Source: Pseudomonadota bacterium (GTDB lineage Bacteria > Chloroflexota > UBA6077 > JAJPGT01). Taken from it: a stretch of 64,000 nt of DNA. This document shows positions 8,715 through 17,790 of the stretch, one piece after another (position 1 is the stretch's first letter; every line of letters begins with the position of its first letter). A program made the position numbers and the translations under genes. Below the pieces are notes generated by a model that ran no database searches, had not been told where the DNA came from, and saw only the letters and a program-made list of their open reading frames with translations. The stretch lies in NCBI GenBank assembly GCA_021325655.1, contig JAJPGT010000071.1, forward strand, positions 1 to 64,000, written 5' to 3'.

Positions 8715-9512
8715 TTAGAGGCGCAGCTCGGCGACGAAGCGGCTGCGGTCGCCGCGGTAGATGTCCTTGGCGTATTCGACCGCCCGCCCCTGCGCGTCCC
8801 ACGCGGTGCGTTCGACCAGCATGACCGGCGCGCCAACCGGGATCTGGAGCAGCTCCGCCTCGAACTCGCGGGCGGGCACCGGCTCCAGTGACTGGATCGC
8901 CCGCACCGGCCGGGCCTGGTAGCGCTCCATCAGGCGGTAGATGGAGGAGCGCTCCAGGTCCTGCTCCAGCAGCCCGGGCACCAGCCGGGCTGGGAAGAAG
9001 GAGGTTTCCAGGACCAGCGGCACGCCGCCGCCGGAGCGGAGCCGCACGACTTTGTAGAGCGGCTCGCCGATGCGCAGCCCGAGCACCTGGGCGACGGCGC
9101 GGCTGGCGAGCACCTCCTCGCGGCTGAGCAGGCGGGAGGTGGGGATAATCCCCTGGCTCAGCATCTGCTCGAAGAAGCCGCTCAGCGTGGAGAGGCTCTG
9201 GTTGAGCTTGGGCTCGCTGACGAAGGTGCCGCGTCCTTGCTCGCGCCGCAGCAGCCCGCGATCGGCCAGGCGACCCAGCGCCTGGCGGACGGTCATGCGG
9301 CTGACCCCCATCTGCTCCGCCAGCTCGCGCTCCGGCGGGAGGAGGCTGCCTGCGGGGAGCTCGCCGGTGCGGATGCGCTCGGCCAGCTCCTCCTCGATCT
9401 GGACATACGCCGCCGGGGCCGGGCCGCGGCGCGGCGCGGGCAGCGGGGCAACGACCGCCTGGGCGGGGGCGCGCTGGGCTGGATCGGGCTGGGGCGACGG
9501 AGGCGGCATCAC
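8715..9512 (-). CDS. GntR/HutC-type transcriptional regulator with UTRA ligand domain
   Basis: A 265-residue repressor-type regulator. After a Pro/Ala-rich lead of about 35 residues, residues 35-105 form the GntR winged helix (IRTGELPAGSLLPPERELAE, then MGVSRMTVRQALGRL and RREQGRGTFV). Residues 125-260 are a UTRA effector domain ending in VEYAKDIYRGDRSRF. UTRA regulators often sense sugar phosphates or related metabolites. The gene is divergent from the PotA-like transporter at 9654, and a dre-like palindrome lies between them. It most likely controls that operon and itself. The effector is unknown; a product of the glycerol branch is one guess. Confidence 0.9.
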   Translation of the reverse strand: MMPPPSPQPDPAQRAPAQAVVAPLPAPRRGPAPAAYVQIEEELAERIRTGELPAGSLLPPERELAEQMGVSRMTVRQALGRLADRGLLRREQGRGTFVSEPKLNQSLSTLSGFFEQMLSQGIIPTSRLLSREEVLASRAVAQVLGLRIGEPLYKVVRLRSGGGVPLVLETSFFPARLVPGLLEQDLERSSIYRLMERYQARPVRAIQSLEPVPAREFEAELLQIPVGAPVMLVERTAWDAQGRAVEYAKDIYRGDRSRFVAELRL

Positions 9513-9602
9513 GGCTCCTGGGCTTCGCGGGTACTACTGAGATTGTGTCGGATGCGGGCAGGGATTCCCAACCGGGCGGCCGGCAGTGGAGCATAGGCGA
9601 AA

Positions 9603-9618
9603 ATTGGTCTAGACATCT
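9603..9618 (+). promoter_or_regulatory. Probable operator of the GntR/UTRA regulator (dre-like)
   Basis: The sequence ATTGGTCTAGACATCT contains TGGTCTAGAC, the core of the dre sites bound by DasR/NagR-type GntR regulators (consensus near TGGTCTAGACCA). It lies in the divergent intergenic region, 36 bases before the transporter start. A TATGCT hexamer at about 9632 could be the -10 box, so a bound repressor would block transcription. Confidence 0.68.
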
Positions 9619-9653
9619 AGCATTCTCTGCGGTATGCTAGGTGGCGCTCGAGG

Positions 9654-10802
9654 ATGCAGCGGATGCAGCCAGTGCTCGCTCAGCCCCCTGTGGCGACCAG
9701 CCCGGGCGCCCCGGTCCAGGTGGTCGATCTGTTCAAGGCCTATGGCGAGGTGCGCGCCGTGGACGGGGTATCGCTGGACGTGCGCGCCGGCGAGTTCCTG
9801 GCGCTGCTCGGCCCCAGCGGCTCCGGCAAGACCACCATCTTGATGACCATCGCCGGCTTCGAGCAGCCCACCCGGGGCGACGTGCTGATCGGTGGCCGCC
9901 TAGTGACGAACGTCCCGCCCAACCGGCGCGACATCGGGATGGTCTTCCAGCGCTACGCCCTGTTCCCGCACATGAGCGTGCACGACAACATCGCCTACCC
10001 GCTGCTCATGCGTCGGGTGCCGCGCGCCGAGATCGGCCGGCGGGTGCAGGCGGCGCTGGAGCTGGTTCGCCTGGCCGGCTACGGCCGGCGGATGCCGCAC
10101 CAGCTCTCCGGTGGGGAGCAACAGCGGGTGGCGCTCGCCCGGGCCATCGTCTACCGCCCGCCGCTGCTGCTGATGGACGAGCCGCTGGGAGCACTGGACA
10201 AGAAGCTGCGGGCGCAATTGCAGCTCGAGATCAAGCATCTGCAGCGCCAGCTCGGCGCGACCGTGATCTACGTGACCCACGACCAGGAAGAGGCGCTGAC
10301 GATGGCAGACCGGGTCGCGGTCCTGCACCGCGGTCGGCTCCAGCAGATCGGGACGCCCGAGGCGCTCTACGAGCAGCCGGCCAACAGCTTCGTCGCCGAC
10401 TTCGTCGGGGAGACCAATTTCCTGGACGGTCGGCTGCTCGCCTGCCGGGATGGCGTCTGCACGGTGGCGCTCGCCGCAGACCTGACGGTCCGGGCGGCCC
10501 TCCCCGACGCCACCTATCCAGCGCTCGCACCTGGCGCGGCGGTGCGGGTAGCGATCCGACCGGAACGGGTGCGGCTTGCCCGACTGGGGCCGGCAGCCGC
10601 GGAGGCGACGAGCTGCTCCGGGGTGCTGCTGGAGCGGATCTACGCCGGGCCATCCGTCGCCTGCGTGGTGCGCCTGGCGAACGACATCACCATCACCGCC
10701 CGGGTTCCGAGCGACCAGGATCCGTCGCGCTGGTTCGTGGGGGACCCGCTGCTGGTGTCCTGGCGGGCGGAGGATGCGCGCGTCTACCCGGCCGAGCGGT
10801 GA
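9654..10802 (+). CDS. PotA-type ABC transporter ATP-binding protein
   Basis: ATPase of a binding-protein-dependent importer of the polyamine/iron/2-aminoethylphosphonate class. In 382 residues: Walker A GPSGSGKTT near 55-63, Q-loop in GMVFQRYALFPHMSV, signature LSGGEQQRVALARAI, Walker B LLLMDEPLGALD and the switch His in YVTHDQEEALTMADRV. From about residue 250 to the end is a TOBE-like regulatory region (FVGETNFLDG, VRVAIRPERVRL). It heads an operon with a binding protein and two permeases. Substrate cannot be read from this subunit. Confidence 0.92.
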   Translation: MQRMQPVLAQPPVATSPGAPVQVVDLFKAYGEVRAVDGVSLDVRAGEFLALLGPSGSGKTTILMTIAGFEQPTRGDVLIGGRLVTNVPPNRRDIGMVFQRYALFPHMSVHDNIAYPLLMRRVPRAEIGRRVQAALELVRLAGYGRRMPHQLSGGEQQRVALARAIVYRPPLLLMDEPLGALDKKLRAQLQLEIKHLQRQLGATVIYVTHDQEEALTMADRVAVLHRGRLQQIGTPEALYEQPANSFVADFVGETNFLDGRLLACRDGVCTVALAADLTVRAALPDATYPALAPGAAVRVAIRPERVRLARLGPAAAEATSCSGVLLERIYAGPSVACVVRLANDITITARVPSDQDPSRWFVGDPLLVSWRAEDARVYPAER

Positions 10803-10943
10803 GCTGTCCGTGCCGTGGGCAACGGTCGCCTGGCGAGGCGCACCATCGCGCGAGGGAGGTGTGAGGGGATCGGCTCGATGGCGTTGACCTGGATCGGATT
10901 CGGCTCCCGGCTGTCCGCACCCTATATGGAGAGGAGAGGAACG

Positions 10944-12251
10944 ATGTCTGCCCAGCGACCTGGCATGTTCTCACGGTTCGGGCTGCTCGCCCTGGCGCTG
11001 GCCGCGGTGAGCGCCTGCGCCCCGGCCGCGCCGACGGCGCCCGCCTCAACCACCGCCCCGGCCGCTGCCCCAACGGCGGCCCCGACCAGGGCCCCGGCGG
11101 CCGCTCCGACGACGGCCCCGGCCGCGGCGGCGACACCCGCGCCCGCCCCGACCGCCGCGCCGGCGGCAACCCGGGCTCCCAGCGCTCCCACTGCTGCTGC
11201 CACGCCCGCCAGCGCCTCCGCCGCCCCGACCCCAGCCGCGCCCTCGGCCAAGCCGAATTTCGCCGGCCGTACCCTGGTGATCCAGACTTGGGGCGGGCGG
11301 CTGGCCGAAGCGGAGAAGGCCGCCTTCTACGCCCCCTTCGAGGCGGAGACCGGCGCGAAGATCAAGCTGGTGGAGTCCACCGGCGAGTCGGCGGCCCAGC
11401 TCAAGGCGCAGGTCACCTCCGGCAACATCGAGTGGGACCTGATCACCGGCTGGAACGAGGCCGACATGCGCCGTTTCGCCAACGAGGGGCTGCTGGAGAA
11501 GATCGATCTGAGCAAGGTGCCCGGGGTGAAGAACCTGGCTCCAGGGACGTACTTCGAGTACGGCGTGGCCGACGAGATCGACGCTGTCGTCGCCACCTTC
11601 TCGACCAAGTCGGGCGTCAAGCCGCTCACGTCGTTCAAGGACTTCTTCGACGTGGAGCACTTCCCCGGCCCGCGGGCCGCGCCCGGCACCGACTGGGGCG
11701 GCGAGTCGATCAACCTGATGATCGCGCTGCTGGCCGATGGAGTCCCGCGCGACAAGCTCTTCCCGCTCGATGTCGACCGGGCGCTGAAGGTCTGGGACCG
11801 GGTCAAGCCCTCGCTCGAGGTGCACTACAACTCCGGCAACGAAATGGCCCAGGCGCTGATCGACGATCGGGTGGTGTACTGCTTCTGCTTCGACGGCCGC
11901 GTCCAGCAGGCGCGCAAGTCCAACCCCAACTGGAACTACGTGTACGACGGCGGCGAGACGCACAACAGCTTCATCGGGGTGGTCAAGGGCACCAAGAACC
12001 TGGACATGGCGCTCGCCTTCCTGGACTTCACCACCGACCCGCAGCGGCAGGCGATCTTCGTCGAGCAGATCGGCTACAGCGCCCCCAACCCCAAAGCGCT
12101 CGACTACCTGCCGGACACGCTGAAGCCCTACCTCAGCGTCCTGCCGCAGAACCGCGCCAAGCTCCTGTTCCTCACCCCAGAGGAGAACGAGCAGGTCGCC
12201 AAGAGCGCCGCCGAGTACACCAAGCGCTGGGTCGCCTGGCTCAGCCAGTAG
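10944..12251 (+). CDS. PotD-like extracellular solute-binding lipoprotein
   Basis: Substrate receptor of the importer. Start at ATG 10944 after GAGAGGAGAGGAACG; an upstream in-frame start at 10815 would place about 43 non-signal residues first. The 435-residue product has a signal peptide with a lipobox-like AVSACA, then about 75 residues of Ala/Pro/Thr repeats that act as a tether. The binding domain starts at TLVIQTWGGRLAEAEKAAF and continues as a family 1/PotD fold (GNIEWDLITGWNEADMRRFA). The fold is shared by receptors for polyamines, thiamine and phosphonates, so substrate is open. The neighbouring glycerol genes suggest a polyol or glycerol derivative. Confidence 0.9.
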   Translation: MSAQRPGMFSRFGLLALALAAVSACAPAAPTAPASTTAPAAAPTAAPTRAPAAAPTTAPAAAATPAPAPTAAPAATRAPSAPTAAATPASASAAPTPAAPSAKPNFAGRTLVIQTWGGRLAEAEKAAFYAPFEAETGAKIKLVESTGESAAQLKAQVTSGNIEWDLITGWNEADMRRFANEGLLEKIDLSKVPGVKNLAPGTYFEYGVADEIDAVVATFSTKSGVKPLTSFKDFFDVEHFPGPRAAPGTDWGGESINLMIALLADGVPRDKLFPLDVDRALKVWDRVKPSLEVHYNSGNEMAQALIDDRVVYCFCFDGRVQQARKSNPNWNYVYDGGETHNSFIGVVKGTKNLDMALAFLDFTTDPQRQAIFVEQIGYSAPNPKALDYLPDTLKPYLSVLPQNRAKLLFLTPEENEQVAKSAAEYTKRWVAWLSQ

Positions 12252-12267
12252 GCAGCGAGCGGGACGG

Positions 12268-13170
12268 ATGCTGATCGCGAGGGGCGAGACGCGCCAGCGG
12301 GAGCGGCCAGCGGCCAGGCCGGCCACCTCGGTGGTCGACCTGCCGGACCGGCTGGCGCTGCTGCTCGTCTCGCCCCTGCTCCTGCTCCTGCTGCTCGCCT
12401 ACCTGGCGCCGCTGGCGCTGCTGATCCCGCAGAGCCTTTCGGCGCCCGCGGTCAGCCTCGCCAAGTACACCGACCTCGCCACCGACCCGTTGGCGCGCGC
12501 GGTGTTTTTGCGCACCTTCCGCGTCGCCGCTGAGGTCACAGTGCTGGTGACCCTGCTCGGCTACCCGACCGCCTACCTGATCTGGCGCGCCGACCCTCGC
12601 CGCGGCGTGGTACTGCTGGTGCTGGTGCTGTTCCCGCTCTGGACCAGCGTGCTGGTGCGCAATTACGCCTGGACGGCGCTGCTCGCCCGCAACGGGATAG
12701 TGAACGAGCTGCTGCTCGCGGCTGGGGTGATCCGGGAGCCGCTGCGGCTGCTCAACACCGAGCTGGCAGTGCTGATCGGGATGGTCCACGTGCTGGTGCC
12801 CTACGCTATCCTCCCGATCTACACCTCGCTGCGCCGCATCGACCCGCTCTACCTCCAGGCCTCGGCCATCCTGGGCGCGCCGCGGTTAGAGACGTTCCGC
12901 CGGGTGGTGCTGCCGCTGAGCCTGCCGGGGGCCATCGCCGCCGCGGTGCTTGTCTTCGTGCTCTCGCTCGGCTTCTACATCACCCCGGCGATCCTGGGCG
13001 GGCCGCAGTCGCTGATGGTGGCCAACCTGATCGACAAGCAGGTCAACTATCTGCTGGACTTCGGGGCCGGGGCGGCGCTGGCGCTGGTGCTGCTGGCGCT
13101 CGCGGTGGCGCTGATGGCGGCCGCGTACCGCTTCTTCGACGTCGACCGGCTGCTGCGGGAGGGGACGTGA
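12268..13170 (+). CDS. PotB-type ABC transporter permease
   Basis: A 300-residue inner-membrane permease with about six hydrophobic segments, starting 17 bases after the binding-protein stop. The cytoplasmic EAA loop that docks on the ATPase is near residues 195-220 (QASAILGAPRLETFRRVVLP). The first 30 residues are basic and cytoplasmic. It is translationally coupled to the second permease by a four-base GTGA overlap. Confidence 0.9.
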   Translation: MLIARGETRQRERPAARPATSVVDLPDRLALLLVSPLLLLLLLAYLAPLALLIPQSLSAPAVSLAKYTDLATDPLARAVFLRTFRVAAEVTVLVTLLGYPTAYLIWRADPRRGVVLLVLVLFPLWTSVLVRNYAWTALLARNGIVNELLLAAGVIREPLRLLNTELAVLIGMVHVLVPYAILPIYTSLRRIDPLYLQASAILGAPRLETFRRVVLPLSLPGAIAAAVLVFVLSLGFYITPAILGGPQSLMVANLIDKQVNYLLDFGAGAALALVLLALAVALMAAAYRFFDVDRLLREGT

Positions 13171-13976
13171 GCGCTGAGAGGCTGCTCCGATTCGGAACAG
13201 GGGTCTGGATCGCGCTGGTGTTCGGTTACCTGATCCTGCCGACGCTGATCGTCGCCGCGATGTCGTTCGGCCGCGACGACGTGCTGCGCTTCCCCCCGTC
13301 GCTGTTCTCGGCGCGCTGGTACGTCGCGTTCGCCACCAGCGAGGAGTGGACGCTGGCGGCGCTGCGCAGCGTGGCGGTGGGCCTGGCAACGGCGGCGTGC
13401 GCCACGGTGATCGGGACGGCGGCGGCGCTGGCGCTCGTGCGCGGGCGGCTGCCGTTCCGGCGCGCGCTGGAACTGCTGGCGATCTCGCCGATGATTGTCC
13501 CACCGGTGGTGATCGCCGTCGGCGGCTACGGGCTGTTCGTCCGCCTGAAGCTGGTCGGCTCGCTGGCCGGGCTGGTCGCGGTCCACACGCTGCTGGCGGA
13601 GCCGTTCGTGGTGCTGGTGGTCTCCGCGGCGCTGTACCGCACCGACCGCTCGCTGGAGCTGGCCTCGCTCAGCCTGGGCGCCGGCCGCTGGATGACGCTG
13701 CGCGCGATCACCCTGCCGCTGGTCGCCCCGGCGATCGTCACCGCGGCGCTGTTCGCCTTTCTGACCTCGTTCGACGAGGTGGTGCTGGCCCTGTTCCTGG
13801 TGGGCACGGTGGCGACGACACTGCCGATCAAAATCTTCTCCGGACTGACCTTTGGGGTGACCCCGATCGTCGCCGCGGTCTCGACGTTGCTGGTGGTCGT
13901 CTCGCTGGCAGTGATCGCCGCGACCGGCTGGCTGGCCGCCTGGCAGCGGCGGCGGCACCTGCGGGCGGTGGCATGA
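13167..13976 (+). CDS. PotC-type ABC transporter permease
   Basis: The second permease, 269 residues, starts at GTG 13167 inside the stop of the first. About six membrane helices and the EAA loop ELASLSLGAGRWMTLRAITL near residue 165 place it in the PotC/CysW group. The four subunits at 9654-13976 make a complete importer. The final residues are basic (WQRRRHLRAVA), consistent with a cytoplasmic C-terminus. Confidence 0.9.
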   Translation: MSAERLLRFGTGVWIALVFGYLILPTLIVAAMSFGRDDVLRFPPSLFSARWYVAFATSEEWTLAALRSVAVGLATAACATVIGTAAALALVRGRLPFRRALELLAISPMIVPPVVIAVGGYGLFVRLKLVGSLAGLVAVHTLLAEPFVVLVVSAALYRTDRSLELASLSLGAGRWMTLRAITLPLVAPAIVTAALFAFLTSFDEVVLALFLVGTVATTLPIKIFSGLTFGVTPIVAAVSTLLVVVSLAVIAATGWLAAWQRRRHLRAVA

Positions 13977-14013
13977 GGGTGCGCGCCGCGGGCTCACGGG
14001 CAGGTTGGAGTCG

Positions 14014-14835
14014 ATGAAGCTGTACATCAGCGCGGACATGGAAGGGATTGCCGGGGTGGTGAGCGGCCCCGAGACGGAGCCGCTCAGTCCCGAATGGGCG
14101 CGCACTCGGCGGCTGATGCTGGGCGAGGTGAACGCGGCCATCGAGGGGGCGCTGGAGGCCGGAGCGACCGAGGTGCTGGTCAACGACGCCCACTGGTCCA
14201 AGCAAAATCTCATCCTGGAGGAGCTGCACCCGGCGGCGACCCTGCTGAGCGGCGACATCAAGATGGGGGCGATGATGGCCGGCCTGGACGCCAGTTTTCA
14301 GGCGGTGTTCTTCATCGGCTACCACGCCCGGGCTGGCTCGTCGCCCGCGATCCTCGACCACACGTTCTACGGCCCGGAGGTGGTCCAGGGGGTCTGGCTG
14401 AACGGGATGGAGGTGGGTGAAGCAGGGATCAACGCCGCCCTCGCTGGGTACTACGGGGTGCCGGTGGCGCTGATCAGCGGCGACCAGACCACCTGCGTCC
14501 AGGCGCGGGAGCTGCTGGGCGACCACCTGGAAACGGTGGTGGTCAAAGAGGCGGTGTCGCGGGTGGCAGCGCGGAGCCTGCATCCCAGCCGCGCCCGTCG
14601 GCTGCTACGCGAGGCGGCGCGGCGGGCGCTCGCCGCACCCCATCCGCCGTTCGTGCTCCCACCGCCAATCACCCTGCGGGTGCGGTTCGCCCGCGCCGCG
14701 CAGGCGGACCGGGCGGAGTACCTCCCCGCGGCACGGCGCGTCGACCCGACCACGCTGGAGTACCGAGACGATGACTACCTGCAGGTCTTCCGCGCCTTCT
14801 ACTGCCTCATCATGCTCGGCAATGTCCAGGCGTGA
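14014..14835 (+). CDS. dppA: D-aminopeptidase DppA (peptidase family M55)
   Basis: Zinc peptidase of the DppA family, which removes N-terminal D-amino acids from short peptides. From ATG 14014 the product is 273 residues. The zinc ligands fall at the positions known in Bacillus subtilis DppA: Asp8 and Glu10 in ISADMEG, His60 in VNDAHW, His104 in IGYHARAG and Glu133 in GMEVGE. This agreement supports the start; a TTG three codons upstream is the alternative. The usual neighbours are peptide transporters. Here it sits after a PotABCD-type importer and before glycerol enzymes, an uncommon setting. Its stop overlaps an unused upstream GTG of the next frame. Confidence 0.92.
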   Translation: MKLYISADMEGIAGVVSGPETEPLSPEWARTRRLMLGEVNAAIEGALEAGATEVLVNDAHWSKQNLILEELHPAATLLSGDIKMGAMMAGLDASFQAVFFIGYHARAGSSPAILDHTFYGPEVVQGVWLNGMEVGEAGINAALAGYYGVPVALISGDQTTCVQARELLGDHLETVVVKEAVSRVAARSLHPSRARRLLREAARRALAAPHPPFVLPPPITLRVRFARAAQADRAEYLPAARRVDPTTLEYRDDDYLQVFRAFYCLIMLGNVQA

Positions 14836-14867
14836 GCGGGTCCAGTCCCCGCCCGTGGGAGGGAGCG

Positions 14868-17237
14868 ATGGCCCGGGGCGCTGAGCGGGTGCAGGCGCTC
14901 GTCATCGGAGGCGGGGTGGTGGGCTGCGCTGTCCTGCGGGAGCTGGCCCGCCACGGGATCGGCGCGCTCCTGGTGGAGGCCGAGCCGGACGTCTGCGAGG
15001 GGACAAGCAAGGCGAACAGCGCCATCGTCCACACTGGCTTCGACGCTCGCCCGGGGACGCTGGAGGCGACCATGCTCCGCCGCGCCGCCGCCCTCTGGCC
15101 GGCGCTGATCGACGAGCTGGGCGTCCCGTATCTGGAGACCGGGGCGCTGGTGCTGGCGCTCAGCCCCGCGGAGGCGGAGCGGCTGGCGAGCGAGACCCGG
15201 CCCAACGCCGAGGCGCTGGGGGTTGCCACCGAGCTGCTGGACCGGGCGGCGTTGCGCGCCCTCGCTCCCTACGTGACGGATCAGGCGGTGGCGGCGCTCC
15301 TGGTCCCTGGAGAGGGGGTGATCGACCCGTTCTGGCTGACGCGCGGCTACGCCGAGGCAGCGCTGGCGGCCGGGGCCAGGCTGGTGCTGAGCCGGCGTGT
15401 CGTCGGGCTGGCGGTGGGCGACGACGGGGTAGCGGTCGAGCTGGACGACGGCTCGCGCCTGTGGGCAGAGCAGGTGTTCAACTGTGCCGGCCTCTGGGCG
15501 GACGAGGTCGCGCGGCTAGCGGGCGATGACAGCTTCGCGCTGTCCCCGCGCAAAGGGCAGTTTCTGGTGAGCGAAGAGCCGTTCGGGGTGGAGCAGATCG
15601 TGCTGCCGCTCCCTGGGCCAATGGGGAAGGGCGTGCTGGTTACACCGATCGTCTTCGGCGGGGTGCTGCTGGGCCCCACCGCGGAGGACCTGCGCGACAA
15701 GCACGACCGCGGGGTGGACGCGGCGGCACGGGCGCGGATTCTGGAAGGGTGCCGGCGCCTGGTGCCCGCGGTGGAAGCGATGGTCCCGATCCGCCAGTTC
15801 GCCGGACTGCGCGCGGTCTCGAGCACCGGCGACTACATTCTGCGTCCTTCCACGCGTGGCGACCGGCTTTTCCACGTGGCCGGCATCCGCTCGACCGGGA
15901 TCAGCACCTCGCCTGCTCTTGCCGAGCACGTGGTCGCGCGCGCCGCCGAGCGCCGCGGCTGGCGGCTCCGGCCGGGGTCCCCAGCCGGTCTTTCGACTGG
16001 CTGGGATGCCCCGACATCCCGCCCCCAGTCTGCGGCAGGAGCTGCCTTCGTCGAGCAGAGCGGCGAGGTAGTTTGCCTCTGCCGCTCGATCAGCCGCGGG
16101 GAGGTGCTCGCTGCGCTGCGGTCCCCCTCCACGCCGGCGACGCTCGATGCGCTCAAGCGCCGCTGTGGGGTCACCTTTGGCGACTGCCAGGGCAACCTGT
16201 GCACGGTGGAGGTGGCGCTGCTGGCGGCGGCGGAGCGCGGGCAGCCCCCGAGCAGCATGCTGAAGCACCGCCTCGGCTCCTGGCTGTTTGTTCCGGGTCC
16301 GGAATTCGGGGGTCGGAATTCGGGGTTCGGAATTCGGGGTTCGAATTCTCAATTCCCGATTCCGAATTCCGAACCCGCCGACCTGCCATCCGGGGTTGCG
16401 GAGCTGGTCGTCATCGGAGGCGGTCTGGCCGGGATCGGCTGTGCGCTGGCGGCGCACGCGGTCGGCCTGCGCCCGCTCGTGCTGGAGCGCGCGGAGCGGC
16501 TGGGGGGAGCGCTGCGCGCCTGCCTGCGCTCGATCGGCAGCGCCGCCGAGCGCGAGGCGCTGGCGCAGGCAGAGCACCTGGCTGAGCGGGGCGAGATCGG
16601 CCTGTGGCTGGGAGCCACCGCCATCGGGCTGCTGCCAGGGGAGCAGGGATGGCGGCTCATGGTGCAGGGTGCGCGGGGGACGGGCGAGCTCGTGGCCCAG
16701 CAGGTGGTGGTGGCGAGCGGCGGCTACGTCCAGCCGCGCGAGCACCTGCCGATTGCCGGGCCGCGCGGGAGCGGGGTGGTGACTGCCGACCTGGTCCACC
16801 GCGCGCTGGATCGCGGGCTGCTGCCCGGTCGGGTCGCGGTGGTGGTGGGCAGCGGTCGCTATGCCCGCGCCACGGCTGAGCGTCTCGGCGCCGCTGGCGC
16901 CGAGGTGCGCGCGCACCTCGGCGGAGCGGAGGCGCCGCTGAGAGTGGAGGCGGTACGCGGCGACCGGCGGCTGGAGGCGGTGCGGATCGGCGACCGCTGG
17001 TGCGAAGCGGACCTGCTGGTCCTGGCGCACCGGCTGCTCCCGGCCGCGTTCCTGCTGCGCGGGGCCGGCCTGCTGGACGGGCGGCCGGGCATCCCGGTGC
17101 CCGTAGATGGGCGGGGCGCCACGCCGCTTGAAGGCGTCTGGGCCGTTGGCACCTGTGTCGCCCCGGATGTGGACCATGTGGCTTCGCTGGAGGCCGGGAT
17201 GCGCCTGGGGAAGCTGGTAGCGGAGCGGAGGGCGTGA
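14868..17237 (+). CDS. Fused glycerol-3-phosphate dehydrogenase (GlpA-like) and FAD/NAD(P) oxidoreductase
   Basis: A 789-residue two-part flavoprotein. The first part (1-370) is a DAO-type FAD enzyme with VIGGGVVGCAVLRELARHG and SKANSAIVHTGFDA, typical of GlpA. It continues into a BFD-like [2Fe-2S] domain with CLC and GDCQGNLC. Residues about 475-505 are encoded by a GAATTC-rich repeat. A second FAD fold follows (VVIGGGLAGIGCALAAHAVG), ending in GVWAVGTCVAPDVDHVASL. In Thermotoga and Firmicutes, a GlpA-like enzyme and a second FAD oxidoreductase are adjacent separate genes, usually with a DUF1667 protein; that third partner is missing here. It probably oxidises glycerol 3-phosphate. ATG 14868 was chosen for its GGGAGGGAG site. 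Confidence 0.82.
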   Translation: MARGAERVQALVIGGGVVGCAVLRELARHGIGALLVEAEPDVCEGTSKANSAIVHTGFDARPGTLEATMLRRAAALWPALIDELGVPYLETGALVLALSPAEAERLASETRPNAEALGVATELLDRAALRALAPYVTDQAVAALLVPGEGVIDPFWLTRGYAEAALAAGARLVLSRRVVGLAVGDDGVAVELDDGSRLWAEQVFNCAGLWADEVARLAGDDSFALSPRKGQFLVSEEPFGVEQIVLPLPGPMGKGVLVTPIVFGGVLLGPTAEDLRDKHDRGVDAAARARILEGCRRLVPAVEAMVPIRQFAGLRAVSSTGDYILRPSTRGDRLFHVAGIRSTGISTSPALAEHVVARAAERRGWRLRPGSPAGLSTGWDAPTSRPQSAAGAAFVEQSGEVVCLCRSISRGEVLAALRSPSTPATLDALKRRCGVTFGDCQGNLCTVEVALLAAAERGQPPSSMLKHRLGSWLFVPGPEFGGRNSGFGIRGSNSQFPIPNSEPADLPSGVAELVVIGGGLAGIGCALAAHAVGLRPLVLERAERLGGALRACLRSIGSAAEREALAQAEHLAERGEIGLWLGATAIGLLPGEQGWRLMVQGARGTGELVAQQVVVASGGYVQPREHLPIAGPRGSGVVTADLVHRALDRGLLPGRVAVVVGSGRYARATAERLGAAGAEVRAHLGGAEAPLRVEAVRGDRRLEAVRIGDRWCEADLLVLAHRLLPAAFLLRGAGLLDGRPGIPVPVDGRGATPLEGVWAVGTCVAPDVDHVASLEAGMRLGKLVAERRA
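16296..16377. repeat. GAATTC-rich palindromic repeat inside the fused oxidoreductase gene
   Basis: Three consecutive units of the type GGAATTCGGGGTTC are followed by inverted units (AATTCCCGATTCCGAATTCC), so the segment could fold on itself. It is read through in frame as a Gly/Asn/Ser/Phe-rich linker (FGGRNSGFGIRGSNSQFP). The base pattern is unlike its surroundings. A related palindrome lies at 19307-19350. Confidence 0.75.
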
Positions 17238-17310
17238 TGGCCACGGGCGCGCGTGGCGCTGGCCGAGGGCCGACGGTGCGGGCCAGAATGGCCGCGGCGC
17301 AGCCGGGAGG

Positions 17311-17790
17311 ATGCCCGTGACCCGGCTGCTGGCGGACCAGGTGTGGGTGCGCGCCGCCCCGGATCGGATCTGGGAGCTGGTGCGCGATCCCGAACGTCTG
17401 GCGCAGGTGCTGCCGGGCTGCGAGACGCTGCGGGCAAGCGGGCCGGAGCGCTACGAGGGCACCTTCGCCACCCGGCTCCAGTTCCTGACGCTGCGGGCCC
17501 AGGTGGTGGCGCAGCTCCTGGAGCTGGAGCCGCCGCGGCACCTGCGGCTGGAGCTCAACGGGCGGCCGCTCGGACTGGCGGGCTCGTTCGTCGTCTCCGT
17601 CCCGGTCGACCTCGCGCCGGATGCTGAGGGGACGCTGGTTCGCTACATGGTGGACCTGCAGGTCTCCGGGCGGCTGGCCGCGTTCGGCCTGCCCCTGCTG
17701 CGTGATACGCTGCGGCGCCAGGTGGCCCAACTGGTGGCGAACCTGGAGCGCGAGCTCGCCACCCCACCCGCCGCGCCGGAGCCGAGATGA
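17311..17790 (+). CDS. SRPBCC-fold protein, CoxG-like
   Basis: A 159-residue protein of the START/SRPBCC fold. It has the opening VWVRAAPDRIWELVRDPERL, the LPGCETLRASG turn, and a final long helix (LLRDTLRRQVAQLVANLERE), as in CoxG (carbon monoxide dehydrogenase subunit G). CoxG proteins help assemble or recruit molybdenum hydroxylases at the membrane. No such enzyme is in the window, so the role here is open. The fold can also bind a hydrophobic ligand. Its stop overlaps the glycerol kinase start by four bases (ATGA), so it belongs to the same operon. Confidence 0.8.
   Translation: MPVTRLLADQVWVRAAPDRIWELVRDPERLAQVLPGCETLRASGPERYEGTFATRLQFLTLRAQVVAQLLELEPPRHLRLELNGRPLGLAGSFVVSVPVDLAPDAEGTLVRYMVDLQVSGRLAAFGLPLLRDTLRRQVAQLVANLERELATPPAAPEPR

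Noticed and set aside
8428-9594. 388-codon minus-strand frame over the GntR gene
   Set aside because: It is Arg/Pro-rich noise in a different frame from the clear GntR/UTRA protein at 8715-9512.
16321-16350. A tRNA T-loop-like GGTTCGAATTC
   Set aside because: It is part of the GAATTC repeat. No acceptor stem or anticodon arm can be drawn around it.
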